Source: an uncultured bacterium (GTDB lineage: Bacteria; Verrucomicrobiota; Lentisphaeria; Oligosphaerales; Oligosphaeraceae). From it: a stretch of 48,767 nt of DNA. This document shows positions 17,663 through 26,900 of this stretch, one piece after another (the first letter of the stretch is position 1; every line of letters begins with the position of its first letter). The stretch is from contig URJM01000005.1 in NCBI GenBank assembly GCA_900548225.1, positions 1 through 48,767 of the forward strand, read 5' to 3'. Position numbers and translations under genes: made by a program. Below the pieces are notes generated by a model. The model saw only the letters and a program-made list of their open reading frames with translations, had not been told where the DNA came from and made no database searches.

Positions 17663-19522
17663 CTACTTGATATCGGTGTCGATTCCGATTACGACATCTC
17701 CAGAACCGAGGGATTCCACGATTCGGCTGGAGGGCACCTTGAGATCCTTCTTCGTCGCAATCTCCTCGCCATTCCTCTGGAGGAACTCCTCAATCTCGGA
17801 ACGGTAGAGCTCCTTGATCTTGTGGCGCCGGATCTTAAGGGTCGCGGTCATCGTGCCGTCGGCAACGGTGAAGTCAGGCAGGAGAAGCACATCCTTCGGC
17901 TTCATGTAGGAGGTCAGGTCCGCAGTGCGCGCCTGCACCTCGGCCTTGAGAAGCTTCGAAAGCTCCTCGGGGGAGTGCTGCTTCCGAAGATCCTCGGGGA
18001 CGTTGACGCAGACGTAGACGCTCTTGCACTTCTCGCCTATCACCATCGCCTCGGAAATCATCGGGGAGAGCTTGACCGCGTCCTCAATCGCCTCGGGATG
18101 GAGCTTCTCACCACCGTATGTGACAATCATGGAGCTGCTGCGGCCGTGGATGAAGAGGTAGCCGTCCTTGTCGACGTGGGCGACGTCACCCGTGTTCAGG
18201 TATCCGCCCTCCATCGTCTTGGCGGATGCGTCGGTGTGGTTCCAGTAGCCCTTCATGACGCAACGCCCCTTGACCAGCAGCTGCCCGCGGAGGTTCTTGC
18301 CAAGGTTGCCCTCCTCGTCCTTGAAGGTGTAGTCGCCGCCCATCTCAGGCTGCGCCCAGGCCCAGATCTTCCCGCAGGAGCCAAGACGGTAGTCGCTGAT
18401 GGTGTTGGAGGCGACGACGGGGGAGGCCTCGGTCAGGCCGTAGCCCTGGAGGACGGGAAGCCCGAGGAAGCTGTAGAAGCTCTGGACGTCCAGGTCAAGG
18501 GGGGCGCCGCCGGCAACGAAGAAGCGCAGACGGCCGCCCAGGGCGTTCCTGAACTTGCGGAAGACGAGTGGGTCGTAGAAGCAGTAGTGGTAGAGCATGC
18601 GGAACATGCCGCCGTTCCACTTCTTGCCGGCGGTGAAGATGCGGCTCGCATTGTAGATCGCGTTGTCCACAATCTTCCTGCGCTTTTCAGGCAATGCGTC
18701 GATTTGCTTGCGGATTGACGCCATCATCATGTCGAGGATTCTCGGCACCACCAGCATCACGGTGGGCTTTATGAGCTTGCCCAGGTTGCGGGAGAAGTCG
18801 GCGATGTTGTGGGGGATGATGATCGCCGCGCCGGCGTACAGGCACGCGCCCACTTCGCAGGTGAGGGCGTAGGAGTGCCAATAGGGAAGAAGCGAAACCA
18901 GCTCGTCGCTTGGCCCCACCGAGAAGCACTCGAGGGCGTTCATCATGTTCCACCAGATGTTCCCGTGGCTGAGCATGACGCCCTTCGGAAGGCCAGTCGA
19001 ACCCGATGTGTAGATGAGCACGGCAATCGACTCCATGGCCTCCTCGCGGGTGGCAAAGGGAAGCCCGGGCGCCGCCTCGAAGGGCTTGGAGGCATCATCC
19101 TCTGCGGCAAGGGGAAGAGTCCCCCACTCCACAACGGGGATGCCGCCGGCGTTCTCCTGCGCCTTCTTCAAATAGGTCTCGCTGGCAAGAACCAGGGTCG
19201 GCTCGCAGTCCTTCAAGACAAAGGACATCTCCTCGTTGCCAAGGCTCTCGCAGACGGGCACCGCAATCGCGCCAATGCGCCAGCAGGCGTAGAAGAATCG
19301 AAAGTGGTTGTCGCTCTTCGCGGAAATGGCGGCGACACGGTCGCCGGCCTTGACGCCGCGCCCCTGCAAAAAGGACGCCCACAAGCATACGTCGGCGTGA
19401 AGACGCCCGTAGGAGACGTCCTTGAGGGACTTGCCGTCCGAGACTCTCAGGACAGTCCCGCCGCGGTGGCGCTCGCAGGACTTGTCGAACACCTCGCTTA
19501 AATGCATGGTTTCATTCGTCAT
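17663..19522 (-). CDS. Long-chain fatty acyl-CoA synthetase (AMP-forming)
   Basis: Activates a fatty acid with ATP and CoA via an acyl-adenylate; ANL superfamily, 619 residues, FadD/FAA type, probably at the inner face of the membrane. Motifs: the phosphate loop LIYTSGSTGLPKGVMLSHGN near 190-209, QGYGLTEASPVVASN, GGDYTFKDEEGN, and the hinge region YLNTGDVAHVDKDGYLFIHGRSSSMIVTYGGEKLHPEAIE with the conserved Asp and Arg. The C-terminal catalytic Lys region is shortened compared with acetyl-CoA synthetases, as in long-chain enzymes. The start ATG has a GGAG site upstream; a second ATG lies six codons in. The gene is downstream of the rpsT terminator and 42 bases before prfB, so it probably heads the transcript that includes prfB. 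Chain-length preference is not readable. Confidence 0.92.
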   Translation of the reverse strand: MTNETMHLSEVFDKSCERHRGGTVLRVSDGKSLKDVSYGRLHADVCLWASFLQGRGVKAGDRVAAISAKSDNHFRFFYACWRIGAIAVPVCESLGNEEMSFVLKDCEPTLVLASETYLKKAQENAGGIPVVEWGTLPLAAEDDASKPFEAAPGLPFATREEAMESIAVLIYTSGSTGLPKGVMLSHGNIWWNMMNALECFSVGPSDELVSLLPYWHSYALTCEVGACLYAGAAIIIPHNIADFSRNLGKLIKPTVMLVVPRILDMMMASIRKQIDALPEKRRKIVDNAIYNASRIFTAGKKWNGGMFRMLYHYCFYDPLVFRKFRNALGGRLRFFVAGGAPLDLDVQSFYSFLGLPVLQGYGLTEASPVVASNTISDYRLGSCGKIWAWAQPEMGGDYTFKDEEGNLGKNLRGQLLVKGRCVMKGYWNHTDASAKTMEGGYLNTGDVAHVDKDGYLFIHGRSSSMIVTYGGEKLHPEAIEDAVKLSPMISEAMVIGEKCKSVYVCVNVPEDLRKQHSPEELSKLLKAEVQARTADLTSYMKPKDVLLLPDFTVADGTMTATLKIRRHKIKELYRSEIEEFLQRNGEEIATKKDLKVPSSRIVESLGSGDVVIGIDTDIK

Positions 19523-19601
19523 AGTCGGAAAACTCCAAAAATGTAATGCCGCCTCGGACGAGACATCTGGTGACAGCGCGGTCGATTTGACGCCAACGGA
19601 T

Positions 19602-19650
19602 AAAAAAAGACGCCAAACGCTAGGGGAGTGCCCCCAGGCATTCGGCGTCT
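19602..19650 (-). terminator. Intrinsic terminator of rpsT
   Basis: On the minus strand GACGCCGAATGC (plus 19638-19649) pairs over 12 bp, with two G-U pairs, with GCGTTTGGCGTC (plus 19609-19620); the loop holds an inner GGGG/CCCC stem, and seven Ts follow (plus 19602-19608). It lies 31 bases after the rpsT stop and separates it from the acyl-CoA synthetase gene. Confidence 0.94.
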
Positions 19651-19681
19651 ATGTGCATGGCGTGGAAGACGCTATGCAGGC

Positions 19682-19960
19682 TTATGCCATCTTCGCGACG
19701 CGCGCGGCGAGACGGGCCTTCTTGCGATCCGCCTTGTTCTTGTGGATCACTCCCGTCTTGGCAGCCTTGTCGAGCTGGCTGTAGCAGTCATTGAGCTGGG
19801 TGAGCGCGGCACCCTTGTCGCCAGCGGCGATGATTGCGTTCAGCGACTTCTCGGAGTCGCGAACCTTGACCTTGCGGGCGCGGTTGTAGGCACGCTTCCG
19901 GGCGTCAGCACGCATGTGCTTCGCAGCAGAAGGCAGACGATGCGGTTTGGAATTCGCCAT
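19682..19960 (-). CDS. rpsT: 30S ribosomal protein S20
   Basis: A primary-binding protein of the small ribosomal subunit that contacts 16S rRNA. The 92 residues are typical and very basic: MANSKPHRLPSAAKHMRADA at the start, the RKRAYNRARKVKVRDSEK segment, and the C-terminal GVIHKNKADRKKARLAARVAKM, which matches the S20 signature of IHKNxAxRKKSRL. The first residues after Met are of the usual MANxKS/KPH type, supporting the start. It has its own promoter (about 65 bases of leader) and a strong terminator, so it is a single-gene unit as in many bacteria. Neighbours carry no functional link. Confidence 0.98.
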   Translation of the reverse strand: MANSKPHRLPSAAKHMRADARKRAYNRARKVKVRDSEKSLNAIIAAGDKGAALTQLNDCYSQLDKAAKTGVIHKNKADRKKARLAARVAKMA

Positions 19961-20031
19961 GAGTTTAGAACTTGTCCTATGCTTTCGTTATTTATGAGAA
20001 GAAAATTTCCGATATGATATCGTAAGACCGC

Positions 20032-20061
20032 ATAATATGCCACCTTGTTCGCATTTTTCAA
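20032..20061 (-). promoter_or_regulatory. Sigma-70-type promoter of rpsT
   Basis: On the minus strand TTGAAA (plus 20056-20061) is followed after 18 bases by TATTAT (plus 20032-20037), which sits in a GCATATTATGC palindrome. Transcription would start near 20025, about 65 bases before the rpsT ATG. Confidence 0.65.
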
Positions 20062-20170
20062 CCCCGCATGGAAGTCGATCCGTCTTCCGATGCCTCCACA
20101 TCCCTGGCCTTCGCCTGTTTTCATCAGGGAGGCTCAGGAGCCACGAATGGCCGTGGGCAGGGGAGGGGAG

Positions 20171-20381
20171 GAACCACGAAAGACACGGGAAGCCGAAGAA
20201 CCACGAAACACACGAAATACACGAAAAAAACTCAGGAACCACGAATGGACACGAATGGACACGAATGGATTGAACCACGAATGGACACGAATGGACACGA
20301 ATGACAAAGACAGGGGTTAACCACGAAACACACGAAATACACGAAAAAACTCAGGAGCCACGAAAGGACACGAATGGACAC
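20171..20381. repeat. Tandem short-period repeat array with two 63-64 bp copies
   Basis: The block is built of 10-11 base units of the type ACACGAATGG and ACACGAAA. Two longer copies beginning AACCACGAAACACACGAAAT lie at 20199-20262 and 20319-20381, 120 bp apart, differing in A-tract length (7 versus 6) and two substitutions. Between them ACACGAATGG repeats in near-perfect tandem. In translation it yields HTKYTKK and HEWTRMDTNG strings, a spurious-protein pattern I recall from PVC genomes. It has no direct-repeat/spacer structure of a CRISPR. It may be the footprint of a dispersed repeat family or a recombination hotspot. Confidence 0.85.
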
Positions 20382-20680
20382 CTCTAAGGCGACAAGGGAG
20401 ATACAGAAAAACACCGCCGCTGCTGTGTCCATGTCCAAATCCTTTGGCGATATAAGCGAATCTGCAAAAAGCGGCGGCGCAGGTAGAAGGGCTTGTCAGG
20501 AGGTTTCCCAGGACAATGACGACATTCGGCACGCCCATCCAGGAGATGAGGGAGGCGATGTTCGCGCCATTTGCGAAGGGAGCGTCTGTCTTCGCTGCCT
20601 TCGATGACGTGATGCGGCGTGTCGGCTCCGTCACTGCCGTCCTCAGGCAAGGCTTCAATATCCCTGCTTCTGCTGACTAG
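20374..20680 (+). pseudogene. Frame-disrupted remnant of a small coiled-coil gene, unknown function
   Basis: Two adjoining frames read as one sensible protein. Frame one from ATG 20374 gives MDTSKATREIQKNTAAAVSM, then SKSFGDISESAK. At an A5 run (20466-20470) the frame must move by one base to continue KAAAQVEGLVRRFPRT, then MTTFGTPIQEMREAMFAPFA, KGASVFAAFDDVMRRVGSVT and AVLRQGFNIPASAD, ending at TAG 20678-20680. Both halves have GC-rich third positions like the neighbours, and the N-terminal part is amphipathic. The 5' end fuses directly to the repeat array, so the original start may be lost. An intact 54-residue ORF from ATG 20516, with AGGAGG 12 bases upstream, is a possible functional remainder. 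I do not recognise the family; a phage- or element-derived origin is only a guess. Confidence 0.4.
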
Positions 20681-20789
20681 TAGGGAAAAGGTGTGATGCT
20701 TTTGTGTCATTTTGTGCTTCACTCCTAGTGTAACACAACTTCACGACACCACAAAACAACGCAATGCCTTCCCTTGTCTCAATATCTAT

Positions 20790-20812
20790 AACCTCCTTGT
20801 TTTCAAGGGGTT
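20790..20812 (-). terminator. Possible tRNA trailer hairpin
   Basis: Immediately after the tRNA on the minus strand, CCCCTTG and CAAGGAGG pair around an AAAA loop, with flanking AACC/GGTT and a bulge. There is no T-tract, so termination here is weakly supported. The rest of 20681-20817 shows nothing further that I can support. Confidence 0.3.
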
Positions 20813-20817
20813 AAATG

Positions 20818-20893
20818 TGGTGGTCCCGGCTGGATTTGAACCAGCGACCAAGAGATTATGAGTCACCTGCTCTAACCACTGAGCTACGGGACC
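20818..20893 (-). tRNA. tRNA with CAT anticodon, best read as tRNA-Ile2 (lysidine type)
   Basis: A 76-base cloverleaf on the minus strand: acceptor GGTCCCG/CGGGACC, D-arm GCTC...GAGC, anticodon loop CTCATAA, T-arm GCTGG TTCAAAT CCAGC, discriminator A and an encoded CCA. The anticodon is CAT. The first acceptor pair is G-C and the anticodon stem lacks the three G-C pairs of initiator tRNA, so it is not tRNA-fMet. The body (GAGCAGG.GACTCATAATC.CTTGGTCGCTGG) closely follows E. coli tRNA-Ile2 as I remember it, more than elongator tRNA-Met. It would therefore read AUA after TilS modifies C34 to lysidine. The anticodon stem has a U29-U41 mismatch and a G27-U43 wobble. Standard tools may label it tRNA-Met. 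Confidence 0.93.
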
Positions 20894-20905
20894 AGGGCAC
20901 GGGTG

Positions 20906-20935
20906 ATAATGTGGCACGGGTAGTCGTTTTTGCAA
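20906..20935 (-). promoter_or_regulatory. Sigma-70-type promoter of the tRNA gene
   Basis: On the minus strand TTGCAA (plus 20930-20935), an 18-base spacer and CATTAT (plus 20906-20911) precede the tRNA 5' end by 12 bases, so transcription would start about 6 bases before it. The 20936-21052 stretch leads into the plus-strand glycoside hydrolase-like gene; I see no clear promoter for that gene. Confidence 0.55.
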
Positions 20936-21052
20936 CCATTGCGAGGGTGTTTTCGGCGATTATGGAGTCTGGAGAATTCATGGGCTGTGCTAGATTACGG
21001 CATATCCGTCATTCATCTTCTGCAATTCAGCCGACAGCATCCAGCATATTCC

Positions 21053-23881
21053 ATGTCTAGATTCCTTGCCGCATTTCTTTTCCTCCTTTCGCTTCTTCCG
21101 TTTTTTGCCGTCGAGTCCAATGCCCTCAAGGGGAATGGCATCATTGACAATACGACCTGGCATGCGGGCACGCCATCGGGTGTGGAGTTCACTTCGGAGG
21201 GCACTGTTTTGATTTACGGGGTCCCCGATGTGCGCAGCTACGTCATCCAGAAGAATCTCGACCTGCTTGAGAACACCAGATACTACTTCAAGGTGGAGTT
21301 GCGCGGAACGCCCAATCTCAAGGCGGACTTCTATGTGGAGCGCAACAATGCCCCCCATACGGAACTGAAGACCGTCTCCGTCGGCGAGGAGTGGCAGGAG
21401 TCCGTGCTGGAGTTCAAGGCCCGTCCAGGCGGCACCACGAAGTACTACGCTGTGCTTTCGGTTCAGGCGGGTCAGGATGGGCATGTCGAGTTCCGCAATC
21501 CTTCCATCGAGGTCATTCCCGGCGAATTGGTTAACGGCGACTTCTCCAATGGCGACGCAGCCTGGGAGTTTGAGAACGCGGTCATTGTAGACCGTTCCAA
21601 CTCGGATGGCCTCTGCGTGAAGCTGGAGGGCATTGACGGCAGGGCGGCAATCCGCCAGGGCGGCTTGAACGTGAGGGCAGGGCGCATCTACCGTCTCTCA
21701 TACGATGTCAAGGGTGGCACGGACCTGCGCTACGCCGACATCCAGGGTGCGACCTGGTCCCGCATCGCGGTTCTTGACGACCAGGGGCAGGTGATCCCAG
21801 GAACCGAGGTCTGGCGCGACTGCTTCGGCACCACCTGGCAGCACAAGGAGGCCACATTCGTGGCGGAGCGCGACATGAAGGTGTCGCTGCTGGGCGAACT
21901 AAAGGAGCCAGGCGAGGTATTCTTCGACAACATCGACTTCGGGGAGAGCGTCTCCATGACGCCGCTCCTTGAAATCGTCCTGAATCCCCCGTTCGCATAT
22001 CACAACGGCGTTGTGGCCGGCGGTGATGCAACGACATTCGACGGCGTGGTCTACCCGCTGATAAACAGCGCCTTCATCGAGGTGGAGTTCGGCGGCGCCC
22101 GCAGGAGCTTCCCAGGCAACGCCCCCGCCGCGTTTTCCTTCGACATACCTGGAGAACTGGGCACCACGGCCATCCAGGCAAGGCTTGTTGACGGCGATGG
22201 CGACAATGTGGCGGACGCCAGGCTCGACTTCACCGTCCGCCCGGAGCCTCCGCGGTCGTTCTACTTCGACAAGGACAGGGTCTTCCACATTGACGGAAAG
22301 CCCGTCTTCCCAATCCTCTCCTGGAGGAATCTGGGAGACATGCCCTTCGAGGAGTCGACGAAGAAGCATGCCGAGATGGGGTTCAACATGCTAATGACGC
22401 AGCCTCCGCTGCTTGACATAATCGCGGACTACGGGCTGATGGGGATGGTGGCGATTCCCGCGCCATTCTTTGCGGAGGAGGGCGGTTTTGACCCCGAAAG
22501 CCAGGCCATCCAGGGAATCATCGAGGAGTACAAGCATGCGCTGAACCATCCGGCGCTGGCGGCATGGTATGTCGTCGACGAACCCGCCTGGCGCGGGGAA
22601 CCCGCCTCCCGGAGCGTCAACGGATACAACCGCCTCCTCAAGTATATCGACGATTCCAGGCCGGCATTCCTCAACGAAGCGCCGCGCGGCACAATCAACG
22701 AGATCCGTCCATACGCCCATGCGGCGGACATCTACGGAGTCGACATCTATCCAATCCCCGCCCCCAACAGCCATTCGGGGCTTGAGGACAAGATGATGAC
22801 GAGCGTCGGGAAATACACCGACATCTGCCGCGAGGTCGTCCACGACAGCAAGCCGATCTGGATGACTCTCCAGGGTTTTTCCTGGGGTGCCTGGAACAGG
22901 ACCCCCGTCAAAGTCTACCCGACGCGGGATGAATCCCGCTACATGGCATACGAGGCCATCGCCCATGGCGCGACAGGACTTGCATACTGGGGGCTCATCA
23001 TGGGGACTGGGCAGAATGACGAATTCCTCGACGGCCTCTCCGACACCATCCACGAAGTCCTCTCCCTCAGCGCAATCCTGATTGCACCCGCGTCCGAGGG
23101 GACGGTCGCCACATCCAACGCCAATCTCCTGGCCTGCCACAAGGGCAATGCCTCGGGGGATGTCTGGATTCTTCTCAACGAGTCCGGTGAATCCTTCACG
23201 GCGGACATTACGGGCAGCTTCCCCGAGACCCTGCGCGTGATTGGCGAGGGGCGAACCGTCGCGACTTCAGGCGGCTCCTTCAGCGACTCCTTCGCGCCCT
23301 ACGGCGTCCACGTCTACGTCGACGCCTCCCGGGAGCTTCCGGAGCCCCTTGGGATGCCCGCGATGCGGCGTCTCTCCGAGAAGAAGGCGTCAATTCCCAA
23401 GAGCTACGAAGATGCCAAGTGGATCTGGTATCCGGGGCTTTCCAAGACCGACGACGCGCAGGCGGTCTTCAGAATCCCCGTCCACATCGACGGGCCGGTG
23501 GAGAGTGCAATCCTCTCCGTGACTGCGGATGACGGGTTTGCCTGCAGCGTCAACGGCAGGGAAGTCATGCGGCGCAACGACTTCCTCATCCTGTGGACCC
23601 TGGACATAGCGGAGTATCTCAAGCCCGGCGAGAACGAGATAGTCGTCCACGCGGCGGATCTTGGCGGCGCCCCCTGCGGCGCGATTTTCTCGCTGACCCT
23701 CTCCGACGGGCAGGTAATCCTCTCCGACGGGAGCATCCAGGCGGCTCAGCCCGGCTCCGGCGATTGGGTGGACGCCGAGGAGATCAATGCCTTTGGCGCG
23801 CGTCCCTGGGGCGCCCTTACTCCCTTCCACTACAACGGCCCCACCAGGCAAATCCTGCCAATCCCGTCGTTGGACAAGTAG
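21053..23881 (+). CDS. Secreted multidomain glycoside hydrolase-like protein
   Basis: A 942-residue exported protein, probably acting on a polysaccharide outside the cytoplasm. ATG 21053 is chosen because it begins a signal peptide (MSRFLAAFLFLLSLLPFFAV); the frame is open further upstream but that part runs toward the tRNA promoter. Order: signal peptide 1-24; two beta-sandwich carbohydrate-binding-like modules at about 25-155 and 158-300 (the second opens LVNGDFSNGDAAWEF); an Ig-like linker; a TIM-barrel catalytic-type domain at about 410-700 opening FHIDGKPVFPILSWRN; and a C-terminal jelly roll (about 790-900, from WIWYPG) like the N-terminal domain of alpha-L-rhamnosidases. Glu510 in YVVDEPAW is the candidate acid/base. 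In the later strand where clan A enzymes carry the nucleophile (PIWMTLQGFSWG) I see Gln607, not Glu. Substrate unknown; no polysaccharide locus surrounds it. Confidence 0.85.
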   Translation: MSRFLAAFLFLLSLLPFFAVESNALKGNGIIDNTTWHAGTPSGVEFTSEGTVLIYGVPDVRSYVIQKNLDLLENTRYYFKVELRGTPNLKADFYVERNNAPHTELKTVSVGEEWQESVLEFKARPGGTTKYYAVLSVQAGQDGHVEFRNPSIEVIPGELVNGDFSNGDAAWEFENAVIVDRSNSDGLCVKLEGIDGRAAIRQGGLNVRAGRIYRLSYDVKGGTDLRYADIQGATWSRIAVLDDQGQVIPGTEVWRDCFGTTWQHKEATFVAERDMKVSLLGELKEPGEVFFDNIDFGESVSMTPLLEIVLNPPFAYHNGVVAGGDATTFDGVVYPLINSAFIEVEFGGARRSFPGNAPAAFSFDIPGELGTTAIQARLVDGDGDNVADARLDFTVRPEPPRSFYFDKDRVFHIDGKPVFPILSWRNLGDMPFEESTKKHAEMGFNMLMTQPPLLDIIADYGLMGMVAIPAPFFAEEGGFDPESQAIQGIIEEYKHALNHPALAAWYVVDEPAWRGEPASRSVNGYNRLLKYIDDSRPAFLNEAPRGTINEIRPYAHAADIYGVDIYPIPAPNSHSGLEDKMMTSVGKYTDICREVVHDSKPIWMTLQGFSWGAWNRTPVKVYPTRDESRYMAYEAIAHGATGLAYWGLIMGTGQNDEFLDGLSDTIHEVLSLSAILIAPASEGTVATSNANLLACHKGNASGDVWILLNESGESFTADITGSFPETLRVIGEGRTVATSGGSFSDSFAPYGVHVYVDASRELPEPLGMPAMRRLSEKKASIPKSYEDAKWIWYPGLSKTDDAQAVFRIPVHIDGPVESAILSVTADDGFACSVNGREVMRRNDFLILWTLDIAEYLKPGENEIVVHAADLGGAPCGAIFSLTLSDGQVILSDGSIQAAQPGSGDWVDAEEINAFGARPWGALTPFHYNGPTRQILPIPSLDK

Positions 23882-23923
23882 GTGGGGGCATTGCGCGGGG
23901 GCATTCCGCCGAGGGGTGCCCCG

Positions 23924-26900
23924 TCACCGCCCGCATTGACCGCGGTCCTGCGCGATGCGCTGATATTCCTGCAGGGAGCAGATGTCCACCCTGCCTGCGT
24001 CAATCGAGGAGGAGGCCAGGCCTTCCGCGGCCATCTGCAGGGCCGCCGTGGTCGTGGTAATCGGGAGCCCGAACTGTATCGCGTAGGAACGCATCTTCGC
24101 CCCGTCGTCGTTGACATCAGGGATGTTGACAATCCACTGGATCTTCCTCTCCAGGACGAGGTCCCTCAGGTTTGGACGGCCCTCGGAGAGCTTGAAGACC
24201 GCGTGGCAGGGAATGCCGTTCTCGTAGAGAAGCCTTCCGGTGCCAGGAGTTGCGTAGAATGTAAACTCTTGCGCTGCAAGGACTTTTAGCCAGGGCAGGG
24301 CGTGCTGCTTGTCCGTGTCGCGGATTGAGATGAAGACTCCTCCCGTCCTGGGCAGCCGGTTTCCTGCGGCGTCCTGCGACTTCAGGTATGCGCTTGCCGC
24401 GTCCATGTCGATTCCCATCACCTCCCCGGTGGACTTCATTTCGGGGGAGAGTGTCACGTCTACTCCCGGGAACTTCGAGAATTGGAAGACGGCCTCCTTG
24501 AAGGCGGTGAATGGAATCCTTGGCTCCCTGGTGAATCCCAGCGACTCGAGGGACTCCCCCGCCATGCAGCGTGCCGCGTACTTTGCGAGGGGGACTCCTG
24601 TCGCCTTGCTGGCGAATGGGACTGTCCGTGACGCACGGGGGTTTACCTCGATGACATAGACCTTGCCCTCCTGGACCGCAAACTGGATGTTCATCAGGCC
24701 GACGACATGCAGCGCCTTCGCCAGCCTGTCCGCCTCGCCCCGTATTTCGGCCAGCACGGACTCCGGCAAATCCCTGGGCGGAATCGAGCATGCGGAGTCT
24801 CCAGAATGGATTCCCGCCTGTTCCACATGCTCCATGATTGCGCCGACCACCGTCCGCGTGCCATCCGAAATGCAGTCCACGTCAAGCTCCTGGGCATCGT
24901 CGAGGAACTTGTCAATGAGGATGGGGTGACCCTCGGAGACGCTGGTGGCCTCGGCCATGTATTTGCGCAGCGACTCCTCCTGGGAGACAATCGCCATTGC
25001 GCGGCCGCCGAGGACGAACGAGGGCCGGACCAGGACTGGATATCCGATTTTCGCGGCGATGCGGCACGCCTCCTCCGCGTCGAGCGCCATTCCGCTGGGC
25101 GGCTGGAGGATTCCGAGCTCCCTGGCGATGCCCTTGAAGACCCCGCGGTCGTCCGCCGCGTCAATGTCCTCGGGCGGCGTCCCCAGGATTCTCACGCCGG
25201 CCTCCTTGAGTGCGGTGGCCAGGTTGAGGGGCGTCTGTCCCCCGAGCTGGACGATTGCCCCGAGGCACTTCTCCCTCTCGTAGATGTTCAGGATGTCCTC
25301 GAAGGTAAGGGGTTCGAAGTAGAGTTCGTCTGCGGTGTCGTAGTCTGTCGAGACGGTTTCCGGATTCGAGTTCACCATGATTGTCTCATATCCTGCGTCC
25401 TTGAGCGCGAATGCGGCGTGGACGCAGCAGCAGTCGAACTCGATTCCCTGTCCGATGCGGTTAGGGCCTCCTCCGAGAATCATGATTTTGCCTTTGGATG
25501 TGCCCTTGCGGACTGGTTCGTCGTATTCCTCGTAGCAGGAGTAGTAGTATGGCGTGGAGGCGAGGAACTCCCCCGCGCATGTGTCGACGGTTCCGTAGGT
25601 GGGCAGGATTCCGAGGGCTTTCCTGCGTTTGCGGAGTTCCCTTTCGGTGGTTTTCAGGGCGAATGCCAGCTGCCTGTCGGAGTATCCGAGCTTCTTTGCC
25701 TCGCGGAGGGAGTCCTCCGTCTCCTGGATTGTCGACTCGAATGCGACAAGCCCCTCCAGCTTGCGCAGGAAGAACCGATCGATTTTCGTGAGTTCGAAGA
25801 TTCTGTCGATGGACCAGCCGCGTTCCAGCGCCTCGTGCAGGAGATACATCCTTTCGGCGTTCGGGCGTTCCAGTTCCGCGGCCACCCTTTCGTCGGACAG
25901 TTCGTGGAGGGGCGCCAGTTTCTCCTCGAGCCCGAATCCTGCGTGTCCAGTCTCGAGGGAGCGGAGCGCCTTCTGGAAGGCCTGGTCGAAGCTTCTGCCG
26001 ATGGCCATCGCCTCCCCCACCGCCTTCATCTGGGTGCCCAGGGTCGAGTCCGCGGCGGGGAATTTCTCGAAGGTGAAGCGCGGGACCTTGACGACAACAT
26101 AGTCGAGCGCGGGCTCGAAGCATGCGGGCGTATGCCCCGTGATGTCGTTGACGAGTTCGTCAAGTGTGTAGCCGACCGCAAGCAGCGCTGCAATCTTCGC
26201 AATCGGGAATCCCGTCGCCTTCGAGGCGAGTGCGGAGGACCTTGAGACGCGCGGGTTCATCTCGATGATGAGCCGCTCCCCCGTGTCCGGGTTGACGGCC
26301 CACTGGACATTCGAGCCTCCGGTCTGGATTCCGATGGCCTTCAGGACCCGCAGCGAGTCCTCGCGCATCGCCTGGTATTCCCGGTCGGTCAGGGTCATGG
26401 CAGGGGCGACCGTGATGGAGTCGCCGGTGTGGACGCCCATTGGGTCGAGGTTCTCAATCGAGCAGACAATCACGGAGGTGCCCTTGCGGTCGCACATCAC
26501 CTCCATCTCGAACTCCTTCCAGCCGAGGAGCGATTCCTCGACAAGCACCTCGTGGTTCAGGCTCGCCTCAAGCCCGCGCTCCACAATCGCCTGGAACTCC
26601 TCCGGATTGCGGGCGATGCCCCCGCCTGTGCCGCCGAGGGTGAAGCCGGGGCGCACGACCAGGGGCCACCTTCCGATGAGGCGCGCAATCACCTGGGCCT
26701 CCTCGAAGGAGTGGGCGCTTCCGGAATTCGCGCTGCGGATGCCGATGGACTCCATGGTCGCCTTGAATTCGTTACGGTCCTCCGCACGGCTGATTGCCTC
26801 CGCGTCAGCCCCGATGAGCTCCACATGGTAGCGTTTGAGGACTCCGCTCCGCCAGGCCTCCATGGCCAGGTTGAGGGCGGTCTGCCCTCCCAGGGTGGGC

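Noticed and set aside
20171..20381. CRISPR-like array
   Set aside because: The repeats are 10-11 bases in direct tandem with no unique spacers of even length, and no cas gene is in the window.
20317..20658. Minus-strand 113-residue reading over the remnant gene
   Set aside because: It is antisense to a plus-strand reading with better codon use and amphipathic pattern, and its end is translated repeat DNA.
20911..20935. Possible sigma-54 promoter (TGGCACGG) after the tRNA
   Set aside because: GG-N10 is not followed by GC, and the region is better explained as the tRNA promoter on the other strand.
20930..21052. N-terminal extension of the glycoside hydrolase-like gene
   Set aside because: It would place a signal peptide internally and start inside the tRNA promoter.
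23882..23923. Bidirectional terminator between the glycoside hydrolase-like gene and carB
   Set aside because: Only a 6-bp GGGGCA/TGCCCC stem with a long loop and no T-tract on either strand.
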